Assembly (NCBI GenBank): GCA_041650595.1
Contig: JBAZKW010000006.1
Location: 27,361-91,360, forward strand
Reading direction: 5' to 3'
From: CALFCX01 sp041650595
Lineage (GTDB): Bacteria; Margulisbacteria; WOR-1; JAKLHX01
DNA: 64,000 nucleotides
Numbering within the stretch: position 1 is the first letter of the stretch; every line of letters starts with the position of its first letter. The notes under the pieces are model-generated. The model saw nothing but the letters and a program-made list of their open reading frames with translations, was not told where the DNA came from and did not search any database. This document shows, piece by piece, positions 16,572-23,836 of the stretch. Both the position numbers and the translations under genes were made by a program.

Positions 16572-17849
16572 ATGACAGTAAGCATTATAGTCGGGTCTCA
16601 GTGGGGGGATGAAGGCAAGGGCAAAATAACAGATCTCTTGTCCAAGGATATGGACATGGTCGTACGCTACCAGGGCGGCAACAATGCAGGACATACTGTC
16701 GTTATCGGTGAAAAAACTTTTAAACTGCACCTTGTGCCTTCAGGGATATTTTATCCCAAGGTCACCTGCGTGATCGGCAACGGGGTCGTTGTGGACCCCG
16801 CCGTGTTGATAGAGGAAATGGAAAAGCTGAGAGTGCAGGCAGTTGATCCGTCAAATTTGAAGGTAAGCTCAAGGGCTCATGTGATCTTTCCTTATCACCG
16901 CCTGATAGACCAGGCGCAGGAAAAAAAGCGCGAGGCCGGCAGGATCGGCACCACAAGCCGCGGGATAGGTCCTTGTTATGTGGACAAGACCAACAGGCGC
17001 GGAATAAGGATAGGGGATCTTTACAACCTTGAAACTCTCAAAGAAAAGCTTTTGTGGAACATCAAGGAAAAATCCTTTCAGTTGGAGAATTTTTACAACT
17101 ATATGGCAGACCTTAACTTTGAAGAAATACTGGACGAATATCTGGGCTATGCAAGGATGATAAAAAAGTATGTTATCGACGATTCGGGTTCTCTTGTTAT
17201 GTCCGCCGCTCTGTCAGGCAAAAAAGTCCTGCTGGAAGGCGCGCAGGGCACAATGCTTGATGTGGACCACGGGACTTATCCGTATGTAACTTCTTCCAAT
17301 CCTGTTTCTGGCGGTGCCTGTACCGGCGCGGGGATCGGGCCTACTCTGATAGATTCGGTCATAGGGGTTGTCAAAGCATACCTCACGCGTGTCGGAAGCG
17401 GGCCTTTTGTGACCGAAATAACGTCCGAAGTCGGCGATTTTTTAAGAGAAAAAGGCGGAGAGTACGGAGCGACCACGGGGCGTCCCAGGCGCTGCGGCTG
17501 GTTTGACGCGGTAGTCGCGGGATATTCAAAACAGGTGAACGGATTTACCGGCTTGGCGATCACCAAACTGGATGTGCTTGATGAGCTTCCCTCGATAAAG
17601 ATCTGCACGGCTTACAAATATGGCAACACTACCCTTACAACTTTTCCGTCGGACCTCAAAGTTGTAGAGCAGTGCGAGCCGATCTACGAAGAAGTCCCCG
17701 GATGGAAACAGGACACAACCAAAGCAAAATCTTTTACCGACCTTCCGGAAAATGCAAAAAAATACATAAAAAGGATCTCGGAGCTATCCGGGGCGCCGAT
17801 AGAAATGGTATCCATAGGCGCGGAACGCGGACAGATCATCAGGATATGA
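16572..17849 (+). CDS. purA: adenylosuccinate synthetase
   Basis: This GTP-dependent enzyme commits IMP to AMP. The ATG at 16572 is chosen because AAGGAG lies seven bases upstream and the protein then begins MTVSIIVGSQWGDEGKGKI, the universal PurA opening with the catalytic Asp and the GDEGKGK loop. The 425 residues are usual. Further signatures are GNNAGHTVV near residue 37 and TSRGIGPCYVDK near 132. LLEGAQGTMLDVDHGTYPYVTSSN lies near 220, and GATTGRPRRCGWFDAVV near 300. It overlaps queC by four bases (ATGA). Confidence 0.97.
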   Translation: MTVSIIVGSQWGDEGKGKITDLLSKDMDMVVRYQGGNNAGHTVVIGEKTFKLHLVPSGIFYPKVTCVIGNGVVVDPAVLIEEMEKLRVQAVDPSNLKVSSRAHVIFPYHRLIDQAQEKKREAGRIGTTSRGIGPCYVDKTNRRGIRIGDLYNLETLKEKLLWNIKEKSFQLENFYNYMADLNFEEILDEYLGYARMIKKYVIDDSGSLVMSAALSGKKVLLEGAQGTMLDVDHGTYPYVTSSNPVSGGACTGAGIGPTLIDSVIGVVKAYLTRVGSGPFVTEITSEVGDFLREKGGEYGATTGRPRRCGWFDAVVAGYSKQVNGFTGLAITKLDVLDELPSIKICTAYKYGNTTLTTFPSDLKVVEQCEPIYEEVPGWKQDTTKAKSFTDLPENAKKYIKRISELSGAPIEMVSIGAERGQIIRI

Positions 17850-18538
17850 AAAGCATATGCTTGCTTTCGGGAGGCTTGGACAGTCTGGTCTCTTTGGCGG
17901 CGGCAAAAAAAGAGACCGACGTCATTCTTGCGCTGACTTTTGATTACGGCCAGAGGTCTTTCAGGGACGAAAATGAAAGCGCCTCAAAGATATCCGCCTA
18001 CTACAAAGTCCCTCACAAAACGATCAAGCTTGACTGGCTCAAAGAAATAACCCATACCGCTCTTGTGGACAAAAGCAAGACAGTGCCTGTCTATACTGAA
18101 AAAGATCTGGAGGCTAACCCTGATATTTTGCAGGGCAATGCACGGCTTGTATGGGTCCCGAACCGCAATGCCGTTTTTGTGAACATAGCGGCATCTTATG
18201 CCGAAGCTTTGGGGGCGGAACTGATCGTTTCCGGATTTAACAGCGAAGAGGCAGCGACTTTTTCCGATAATTCGCTGCAATTCACAAGCTGCGCAAATGC
18301 TTTACTGCGGGTCTCGACGCTTTCAAGACCGAGGCTGGTCAGCTATGTCCAGAGCTTTAACAAGTCCGGGATCGTGAACACCGGGGTCAAGCTTAATGTC
18401 CCTTTTAAACTTTTTTACTCCTGTTACCATGTCTCAAAAAACGGTATAATGTGCGGCGAGTGTGAAAGCTGCGCCAGGATCAAGAGGGCTTTCAGGGATG
18501 CCGGGAAATTTGCAATAGTAGAGAAAATGTTTGTATGA
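17846..18538 (+). CDS. queC: 7-cyano-7-deazaguanine synthase
   Basis: QueC converts 7-carboxy-7-deazaguanine to preQ0 with ATP and ammonia, on the way to queuosine. The 230 residues fit the family. The N-terminal PP-loop LLSGGLDSLV binds ATP, and WVPNRNAVFVNIAASYAE near residue 105 is typical. The C-terminal zinc ligands appear as CYHVSKNGIMCGECESCARI (four Cys). The start ATG overlaps the purA stop, so the open frame that extends upstream into purA is not used. No queD, queE or queF is in the window; DUF366 follows after repeat copy C. Confidence 0.95.
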   Translation: MKSICLLSGGLDSLVSLAAAKKETDVILALTFDYGQRSFRDENESASKISAYYKVPHKTIKLDWLKEITHTALVDKSKTVPVYTEKDLEANPDILQGNARLVWVPNRNAVFVNIAASYAEALGAELIVSGFNSEEAATFSDNSLQFTSCANALLRVSTLSRPRLVSYVQSFNKSGIVNTGVKLNVPFKLFYSCYHVSKNGIMCGECESCARIKRAFRDAGKFAIVEKMFV

Positions 18539-18541
18539 AGA

Positions 18542-18613
18542 GTCATTGCGAGAAGCGTAGCGACGAAGCAATCCCATGGTACTCTGGGATTGCTTCGCTG
18601 CGCTCGCAATGAC
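18542..18613. repeat. solo palindromic repeat, copy C of the GTCATTGCGAG family
   Basis: This is the shortest and most symmetrical copy in the window (72 bases). GTCATTGCGAG and CTCGCAATGAC form the ends, and CGAAGCAATCCCA and TGGGATTGCTTCG the inner arms, with a short loop. It begins three bases after the queC stop and ends ten bases before the DUF366 start. Confidence 0.9.
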
Positions 18614-18622
18614 AGCAAAAAT

Positions 18623-19177
18623 ATGAAAACTAAATTTGTGTCAAAAAAAATAGATTACGACGGAAGCCAGCTCAGGTCCCATTTTGCACATAATGAACTT
18701 GGCGTGACCGGCGACTCGATAGTGTCTTTTGTCGGGGCCGCCGCGGTAAAAGAACACATGGTGGACATGGAGGACAAAAGGAACAAGGAATTCATCTACA
18801 GCGACAAAATGCTTCATTTTATAATCGAGCATTTTGACCGTGACCTTGAAAAAGCAGTGCTGAGAAAAAGGCTGTTCCTTACTCTTGTCATGGACGAGAT
18901 CAATAAAAAAGCCGGCAGGCAAAAACTTTTTAGGTCCGGCAACGGACTTTATGACGGGAAGAAGAAACTTACAGTCGCCGTGGCAACTACCTCTCCCGTC
19001 TCGACCCTAATTCATGTGGGACTCAATATCACCGAAAAAGGAGCTCCTATAAAAGTCGCCTGTCTTGAGGAATACGGGATCCAGCCCAAAAGATTTGCAA
19101 CGGATCTGATGCAGCGGTATCATGATGAAATAGGATCGTTAAGTATTTCAATAAAGAAAGTGAAAGGGGTTTCATGA
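18623..19177 (+). CDS. DUF366 family protein
   Basis: The ATG at 18623 gives 184 residues. A longer frame starting inside repeat copy C is judged artefactual. The sequence matches my memory of the DUF366 family, known from archaea and some bacteria. Its features are QLRSHFAHNELGVTGDSIVSFVG near the N-terminus, EHMVDMED, FIYSDKMLHFIIEHFD, and TTSPVSTLIHVGLNI near the C-terminus. The biochemical function is not established to my knowledge. Placement directly after queC hints at a link with deazaguanine metabolism, but this is inference. The stop overlaps the amj start (ATGA). Confidence 0.8.
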   Translation: MKTKFVSKKIDYDGSQLRSHFAHNELGVTGDSIVSFVGAAAVKEHMVDMEDKRNKEFIYSDKMLHFIIEHFDRDLEKAVLRKRLFLTLVMDEINKKAGRQKLFRSGNGLYDGKKKLTVAVATTSPVSTLIHVGLNITEKGAPIKVACLEEYGIQPKRFATDLMQRYHDEIGSLSISIKKVKGVS

Positions 19178-19992
19178 GCGTACTCATCTTTGTATGCATC
19201 CTGACCGGCGTCATCCATTTTTCCGAGACGCTTGCGTCCTCGATGCGGCTGGCCGGCGTGCGCACCAAGCAGGTCGCCACAAGCCTTGCTTTTATAAACA
19301 CAGCCTTTCTTGTGTCCAGAATGTCGAACATGCTCCAGGCTCCGATGCTCGGCGGCATGGTGGACAATGCCATAAGACTGAATTCTCCGGATGTCCTTGC
19401 TTCTAACTTCAGGGTAGTCATATTTGCCGCTTTTATAGGCAATGTCTGCGGCGCTCTGCTTATTCCGTATTTTGTCTATCTTTTCGAAAAGGCGATATAT
19501 ACGTTCGAAAGGGTCGGTTCGATCCCCAGACTTTTGGTCGAAGCCTTAAAGCCCAGGAACATGAAAAAGATCATCAAGGCATTTCGCCTTCCGTCAGCAG
19601 GCTCTTTCAAGGACCTGAGCCTTGGCAAAATGTCCCCCGTCTTTCTTTGGCTTAACTTTTTTATGGTCTCAATATACGCTATAGGTGTTTTGTCCTCTCT
19701 TTACGCAGGAGCTCAAGTGCCGGAGTTTAGGACTACGGCAAGCCAGCTGTCGGGAATAGTGAACGGACTGGCAACGGTACTTCTGGCTCTGATGGTAGAT
19801 CCGACATGCGCTTTTATTACAGACCAGGCAGTAAGAGGCAGGAGAAAAGAAGGCGACGTACGCGCTATGGTGTTCTATATAATACTCGGCAGGATCGTCG
19901 GCACACTTATTTTGTCTCAGTTTTTATTCTGGCCCGCTTCGGAATACATAAAAGACGCCACTCTTTTTGTAAAATCCATGTTTGTCAGATAG
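19174..19992 (+). CDS. amj: lipid II flippase Amj family (DUF2837)
   Basis: Amj is the alternative to MurJ for moving lipid II across the cytoplasmic membrane in Bacillus. The 272-residue protein has about six hydrophobic helices and the diagnostic run FSETLASSMRLAGVRTKQVA, then AFINTAFLVSRMSNMLQAP. Near the C-terminus it has MVDPTCAFITDQAVRG. An AAAGGGG ribosome site lies five bases before the ATG, inside DUF366, showing tight coupling. Whether this organism also has MurJ cannot be seen from the window. Confidence 0.87.
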   Translation: MSVLIFVCILTGVIHFSETLASSMRLAGVRTKQVATSLAFINTAFLVSRMSNMLQAPMLGGMVDNAIRLNSPDVLASNFRVVIFAAFIGNVCGALLIPYFVYLFEKAIYTFERVGSIPRLLVEALKPRNMKKIIKAFRLPSAGSFKDLSLGKMSPVFLWLNFFMVSIYAIGVLSSLYAGAQVPEFRTTASQLSGIVNGLATVLLALMVDPTCAFITDQAVRGRRKEGDVRAMVFYIILGRIVGTLILSQFLFWPASEYIKDATLFVKSMFVR

Positions 19993-19999
19993 GCCTTCA

Positions 20000-20959
20000 A
20001 TGAAAATCATAAAGGATCTCCGCAAATTTAAGGAAAAGGGTTCCGTGGCAGCTTTGGGCACTTTTGACGGATTGCATCTCGGACACAAAAAAGTGATCCT
20101 GGCCGCCGCAAGATTTGCAAAAAGAAAAAAACTTCCCTGCGTAGTCGTGACATTTGATCCTCATCCAAAAAGCGTCGTCAACCCCTTGAGAAAACCCCTG
20201 TTGCTCACTACAGTGGATGAAAGAGCAGGCCTTGTAAAAAAACTCGGCGCAGACATGCTGGCGGTGATCAGATTCGATAAAAAACTGGAGAATACAAGCT
20301 ACCGCGATTTTGCAAAAAAAGTGCTGGCCCAAGTTTTTAAATCGAAGGCAGTATTTATCGGACAGGATTATGCTTTTGGCCGAGGCAGGGAGGGTGACCC
20401 TTACAAGTTAAGGAAACTTGGAGGCTCCCTGGGCTTTAAAGTCTTTCCCGTGGCAGATAAAGAACTTGGCGGCGAACCCGTTAAAAGTACTCTTATAAGA
20501 ACACTGCTAAAAGAGGGCGAGTTTGCCCGTGCTATGCGTCTGCTCGGACATCCTTACATGGTCCAAGGCACTGTCGTTAAAGGATATGGGCGGGGCCGGG
20601 AGCTGGGCTATCCTACAGCCAACATAAAAACCGGCAAGGAAAAACTTATTCCAAAAAGCGGGGTATATGCCGGAGAAGCAGAAGTCTTTGGAGAGAGATA
20701 TCTCTGCGCCGTAAACATCGGGACAAGACCTACATTCAATGGCAAGGGTGTTGCTGTTGAAGCCTATTTGATCGGTTTTCGCAAAGATATAACAGGGGAA
20801 AATATATCGCTATTCCTGACAAAACGCCTTAGGGACGAAAAAAAATTTAAAACGGTAAAAGAGCTGATTGAGGTGATAAAGAGGGATGTTGCAAGAGCGT
20901 CATTGCGAGGACCCCGAGCGAGGTCGAGGGGGACGAAGCAATCCCATAGTACGAAGTAG
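20000..20959 (+). CDS. ribF: bifunctional riboflavin kinase / FAD synthetase
   Basis: RibF phosphorylates riboflavin to FMN and adenylates it to FAD. The N-terminal nucleotidyltransferase domain shows LGTFDGLHLGHKKVI and VTFDPHPKSVV. QDYAFGRGREGDP and VKSTLIRTLLKEG follow. The C-terminal kinase domain has GRGRELGYPTANI and NIGTRPTF. The core ends near residue 300 at EVIKRDVAR. The last 19 residues (to the stop at 20957-20959) are read entirely from the left half of a palindromic repeat, so the native C-terminus has been replaced. The ATG at 20000 is eight bases after the amj stop; an upstream in-frame TTG overlapping amj is less likely. Confidence 0.95.
   Translation: MKIIKDLRKFKEKGSVAALGTFDGLHLGHKKVILAAARFAKRKKLPCVVVTFDPHPKSVVNPLRKPLLLTTVDERAGLVKKLGADMLAVIRFDKKLENTSYRDFAKKVLAQVFKSKAVFIGQDYAFGRGREGDPYKLRKLGGSLGFKVFPVADKELGGEPVKSTLIRTLLKEGEFARAMRLLGHPYMVQGTVVKGYGRGRELGYPTANIKTGKEKLIPKSGVYAGEAEVFGERYLCAVNIGTRPTFNGKGVAVEAYLIGFRKDITGENISLFLTKRLRDEKKFKTVKELIEVIKRDVARASLRGPRARSRGTKQSHSTK
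20899..20952. repeat. left half of palindromic repeat copy D, inside the ribF 3' end
   Basis: It begins GTCATTGCGAGG and ends CGAAGCAATCCCATAGTAC, the same as the left half of copy A up to and including its loop. It is translated as the last 19 codons of ribF. The matching right half lies beyond the GIY-YIG gene. Confidence 0.88.
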
Positions 20960-20963
20960 CATT

Positions 20964-21254
20964 ATGACGAACAAAACCGGCTATGTTTACATACTAACAA
21001 ATGCCCACAACAAAGTTCTCTATACAGGTGTCACAAGCAATCTAAAAAGACGTATTTTGGAACATAAAGAAAAAACTCGTAAAGGGTTCACTCAAAAATA
21101 TAATGTTGATAGGCTTGTCTATTATGAGTGTTTTGACGATGTAAGAAGTGCGATAAAAAGAGAGAAGCAGATTAAAGGCGGAGCCAGATTTAAGAAAATA
21201 CAATTGATAAATGCTTTTAACAAAGAATGGCGGGATTTATACGATTACTTATAA
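20964..21254 (+). CDS. GIY-YIG nuclease family protein, small standalone type, in a palindromic repeat
   Basis: This 96-residue single-domain protein has the GIY-YIG core in variant form: GYVYILTN near residue 8, LYTGVTSNLKRRILEHK near 19 (YTG motif and conserved Arg), and LVYYECFDD near 51 with the metal-binding Glu. The C-terminal basic segment REKQIKGGARFKK and NKEWRDLYDYL complete the usual small-family pattern. Members are related to the UvrC N-domain and the SLX1 and homing endonucleases, and cut DNA in one metal-dependent step. The ATG (20964) lies four bases after the ribF stop, with no ribosome site. The gene lies exactly between the left half (20899-20952) and right half (21255-21298) of a palindrome found solo elsewhere, so it probably came in as a mobile unit. 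Confidence 0.85.
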   Translation: MTNKTGYVYILTNAHNKVLYTGVTSNLKRRILEHKEKTRKGFTQKYNVDRLVYYECFDDVRSAIKREKQIKGGARFKKIQLINAFNKEWRDLYDYL

Positions 21255-21298
21255 CAATGGGATTGCTTCGCCCCGATCAAATCGGAGCTCGCAATGAC
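21255..21298. repeat. right half of palindromic repeat copy D, first copy
   Basis: It begins CAATGGGATTGCTTCG right after the GIY-YIG stop and ends CTCGCAATGAC. It contains the CCGATCAAATCGG hairpin also seen in copy A. Confidence 0.88.
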
Positions 21299-21309
21299 GG
21301 CTCACATCT

Positions 21310-21351
21310 ATGGGATTGCTTCGCCCCGATCAAATCGGAGCTCGCAATGAC
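21310..21351. repeat. right half of palindromic repeat copy D, duplicated
   Basis: 42 bases identical to 21257-21298, offset by 53 bases, separated by GGCTCACATCT. It is a tandem duplication of only the right half. It lies just upstream of the rpsO -35. Confidence 0.88.
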
Positions 21352-21363
21352 TAGTTCCATTGG

Positions 21364-21393
21364 TTGCACGTATCAAATGTCTTATGGTATAAT
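21364..21393 (+). promoter_or_regulatory. rpsO promoter, predicted leaderless
   Basis: TTGCAC (21364-21369), an 18-base spacer, then TGG and a perfect TATAAT (21388-21393). The rpsO ATG begins eight bases after the last T of the box, so transcription should begin at about the first base of the ORF. Confidence 0.75.
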
Positions 21394-21400
21394 CTTAAAT

Positions 21401-21652
21401 ATGGATAAAAAATCTGTTATAGACAAACATAAGATCAACGACAAGGACTGCGGTTCGGCGGATGTGCAGATAGCAGTCCTTACGGAGCGGATAAGGCATC
21501 TTACCCAGCATCTTGATACTTTCAAAAAGGACCATCACACCAGGCACGGCCTTCTCAAGATGGTAGGTAAAAGAAAAAGGCTTCAAACTTACTTAAGAAA
21601 ATCAAACCCTTCCCGTTACGCAAAACTGGTTGAAAGCTTAGGAATTAGATGA
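21401..21652 (+). CDS. rpsO: 30S ribosomal protein S15
   Basis: S15 binds the central domain of 16S rRNA early in 30S assembly. The 83-residue product is slightly shorter than the usual 88-89. It shows GSADVQIAVLTERIRHLTQHL, KKDHHTRHGLLKMVGKRKRL and LRKSNPSRYAKLVESLGIR, all canonical. The start at 21401 is set by homology and by the TATAAT seven bases upstream; an in-frame extension upstream runs through repeat sequence and is rejected. The stop overlaps the pnp start (ATGA), the classic rpsO-pnp pairing. Confidence 0.96.
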   Translation: MDKKSVIDKHKINDKDCGSADVQIAVLTERIRHLTQHLDTFKKDHHTRHGLLKMVGKRKRLQTYLRKSNPSRYAKLVESLGIR

Positions 21653-23742
21653 TATCTACCTCTTCGATCGAAATCGGCGGCAAAACACTCTCTTTAGAAA
21701 CCGGAAAACTTGCCATGCAGGCATCCGGTTCTGTTGTCATCAGATGCGGCGATACCATGTTGATAGCCACCTGTGTCGTTTCCGGCAAGATAAGGCAGGG
21801 GATAGATTTTTTTCCGCTCTCGGTGGATTACGAAGAAAAGATGTACGCGGTCGGCAAGATCCCGGGAGGCTTTTTTAAAAGAGAAGGGCGCCCCACGGAA
21901 AAGGCCATCCTTACTTCTCGTTTGATAGACAGGCCTATCAGGCCGCTTTTCCCCGAAGGACTGCGTAACGATGTCCAGATAGTAGTGACACCTCTTTCTG
22001 TGGACGGCGAAAATATTCCCGACGTGCTTGCCATCATCGGAGCATCTGCCGCGCTTTCTATTTCCGAGATACCTTTTGAAGGCCCGATCGGCGCCGTAAG
22101 GATCGGCAGGGTTGACGGGAAGTTTGTTGCGAATCCCACCAACAGCGAAATAGAAAAAAGCGACATGGATTTTGTCATCGCCGCGACCAGAACGCAGACA
22201 CTTATGATAGAGGCTGCCGCCAAAGAAGTTCCGGAAGAGGTTTTTGTTGATGCTCTGGTTTTTGCACAGGATGCCATAAACAAGAGCATCGATCTTCAGG
22301 AAGCCCTTTGCAAAAAGGCAGGCGTCGCTAAAATGAAATACACTACTTACTCTCCAAACGAACTCATCAGTAAATATGTAAAATCCGGTTATGAAAGCGA
22401 AATAAAAGATGCGCTTAATATTCCCGATAAGGAGAAACAGATAGACAGGCTTGATGTTATTGCCGCAAATATCGTCGAGTCCGCAAAAAATTCAAAAGAT
22501 GAAAAGCTGAAAGACGCGATGAAAGAATTTCCGGCTGATGTTTCTGCCGTGATCAAGTCCATAGAAAAAAAGATAGTAAGAAAAATGATAATCGAAGAGC
22601 ATAGGCGCCCCGACGGCAGAAAGACGGATGAGATCCGGCCGATAACCTGCGAAGTCTCGGCGATCCCGCGCTCTCACGGTTCGGGTCTTTTTACCAGAGG
22701 ATGGACGCAGGCGCTTACCGTTGTCACGCTCGGTTCAAAAGGCGATGCGCAGATAATAGACGGCCTCTCCGCTGAAGAGAGCGAAAAAAGATATATACAT
22801 CATTATAATATGCCGGCTTACAGCGTAGGAGAAGTAAAACCTTTGAGAGGCCCGGGAAGGCGCGAGATCGGGCACGGAGCTCTTGCCGAAAAAGCTCTTC
22901 TTCCCGTACTTCCCGAAGAAGAAAAATTTCCTTATACAATAAGGCTTGTGTCCGAGATCTTGGGGTCCAACGGCTCTTCTTCCATGGCTTCCACCTGCGG
23001 AAGCACTCTAGCTCTTATGGATGCGGGGGTACCTCTTAAGGCGGCAGTGTCCGGTATCGCAATGGGGCTTGTGACAGAAGGCAGCTCTTATCAGATACTT
23101 TCGGACCTTCAAGGGCTTGAAGATTTCTTGGGGGACATGGATTTTAAGATCGCGGGTTCTTCAAAAGGTATAACAGCAATACAGCTTGATATTAAAATAA
23201 AAGGTTTGTCTCTTAACATCGTGAAGGACACTTTTTCCCAGGCAAAAAAAGGCAGAGATCTTATTCTTGGAAAAATGTTGGAAGTGATACCCAACCCCAG
23301 ACAGGAACTTTCTATGCACGCGCCGCGGGTAATCACATTTTCTATCAACAACGAAAAGATAGGTCTTGTGATAGGTCCGGGCGGCAAGAATATAAAAAGG
23401 ATAATCGCGGAGACCGGCGCGCAGATAGATATCGAAGACGACGGCATGGTATTTATAACTTCTATAGATGCCGCGGCCGCGCAGAACGCTCAGGAGCAGA
23501 TACAGTCGATCGCAATGGACGCGGAAGTCGGCAAAGTGTATCACGGCGAGGTCGTAAAGATCATGCCGTTTGGCGCATTTGTGGAGATACTTCCCGGCAA
23601 AGACGGGATGGTCCATATCTCCAAATTGTCCAACCACCGCGTGAACAAAGTAGAAGACGTTGTCAACGTGGGTGACAAAGTCGATGTAAAAGTCACAGAG
23701 ATAGATTCTCAGGGGCGCATTAACCTTACGATGAACCTTTAA
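21649..23742 (+). CDS. pnp: polyribonucleotide nucleotidyltransferase (PNPase)
   Basis: PNPase degrades RNA 3'-5' with phosphate. At 697 residues it is full length. The first RNase PH core opens with SIEIGGKTLSLETGKLA and has GGFFKREGRPTEKAILTSRLIDRP. The second core has RRPDGRKTDEIRPI and SDLQGLEDFLGDMDFKIAGS. The KH domain (IGLVIGPGGKNIKRI) and the S1 domain (GEVVKIMPFGAFVEILPGKDGMVHIS) close the protein. It is translationally coupled to rpsO. Confidence 0.98.
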   Translation: MISTSSIEIGGKTLSLETGKLAMQASGSVVIRCGDTMLIATCVVSGKIRQGIDFFPLSVDYEEKMYAVGKIPGGFFKREGRPTEKAILTSRLIDRPIRPLFPEGLRNDVQIVVTPLSVDGENIPDVLAIIGASAALSISEIPFEGPIGAVRIGRVDGKFVANPTNSEIEKSDMDFVIAATRTQTLMIEAAAKEVPEEVFVDALVFAQDAINKSIDLQEALCKKAGVAKMKYTTYSPNELISKYVKSGYESEIKDALNIPDKEKQIDRLDVIAANIVESAKNSKDEKLKDAMKEFPADVSAVIKSIEKKIVRKMIIEEHRRPDGRKTDEIRPITCEVSAIPRSHGSGLFTRGWTQALTVVTLGSKGDAQIIDGLSAEESEKRYIHHYNMPAYSVGEVKPLRGPGRREIGHGALAEKALLPVLPEEEKFPYTIRLVSEILGSNGSSSMASTCGSTLALMDAGVPLKAAVSGIAMGLVTEGSSYQILSDLQGLEDFLGDMDFKIAGSSKGITAIQLDIKIKGLSLNIVKDTFSQAKKGRDLILGKMLEVIPNPRQELSMHAPRVITFSINNEKIGLVIGPGGKNIKRIIAETGAQIDIEDDGMVFITSIDAAAAQNAQEQIQSIAMDAEVGKVYHGEVVKIMPFGAFVEILPGKDGMVHISKLSNHRVNKVEDVVNVGDKVDVKVTEIDSQGRINLTMNL

Positions 23743-23764
23743 CCGCCACTTGCGGACATTTTCC
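23743..23764 (+). terminator. weak hairpin after pnp
   Basis: CCGC and GCGG (23743-23746, 23752-23755) can pair around a short loop, followed by ACATTTTCC. The stem is only four base pairs, so this is a weak call. Confidence 0.25.
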
Positions 23765-23766
23765 TA

Positions 23767-23794
23767 TTGACACTTCCCGATTTTCTTATATAAT
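23767..23794 (+). promoter_or_regulatory. strong consensus promoter of the surface-protein operon
   Basis: A perfect TTGACA (23767-23772) and a perfect TATAAT (23789-23794), 16 bases apart, are followed by a second TATAAT at 23796-23801. The predicted leader of about 35 bases contains TTGGGGAT (ribosome site) before a TTG start. It is the best sigma-70-like promoter in the window. Confidence 0.8.
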
Positions 23795-23836
23795 CTATAA
23801 TAATATATACATTTAGCAAAAATTGGGGATTTTAAA

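Noticed and set aside
17672..17845. Upstream extension of QueC through the end of purA
   Set aside because: It is a shadow frame of purA. QueC homology begins exactly at the ATG overlapping the purA stop.
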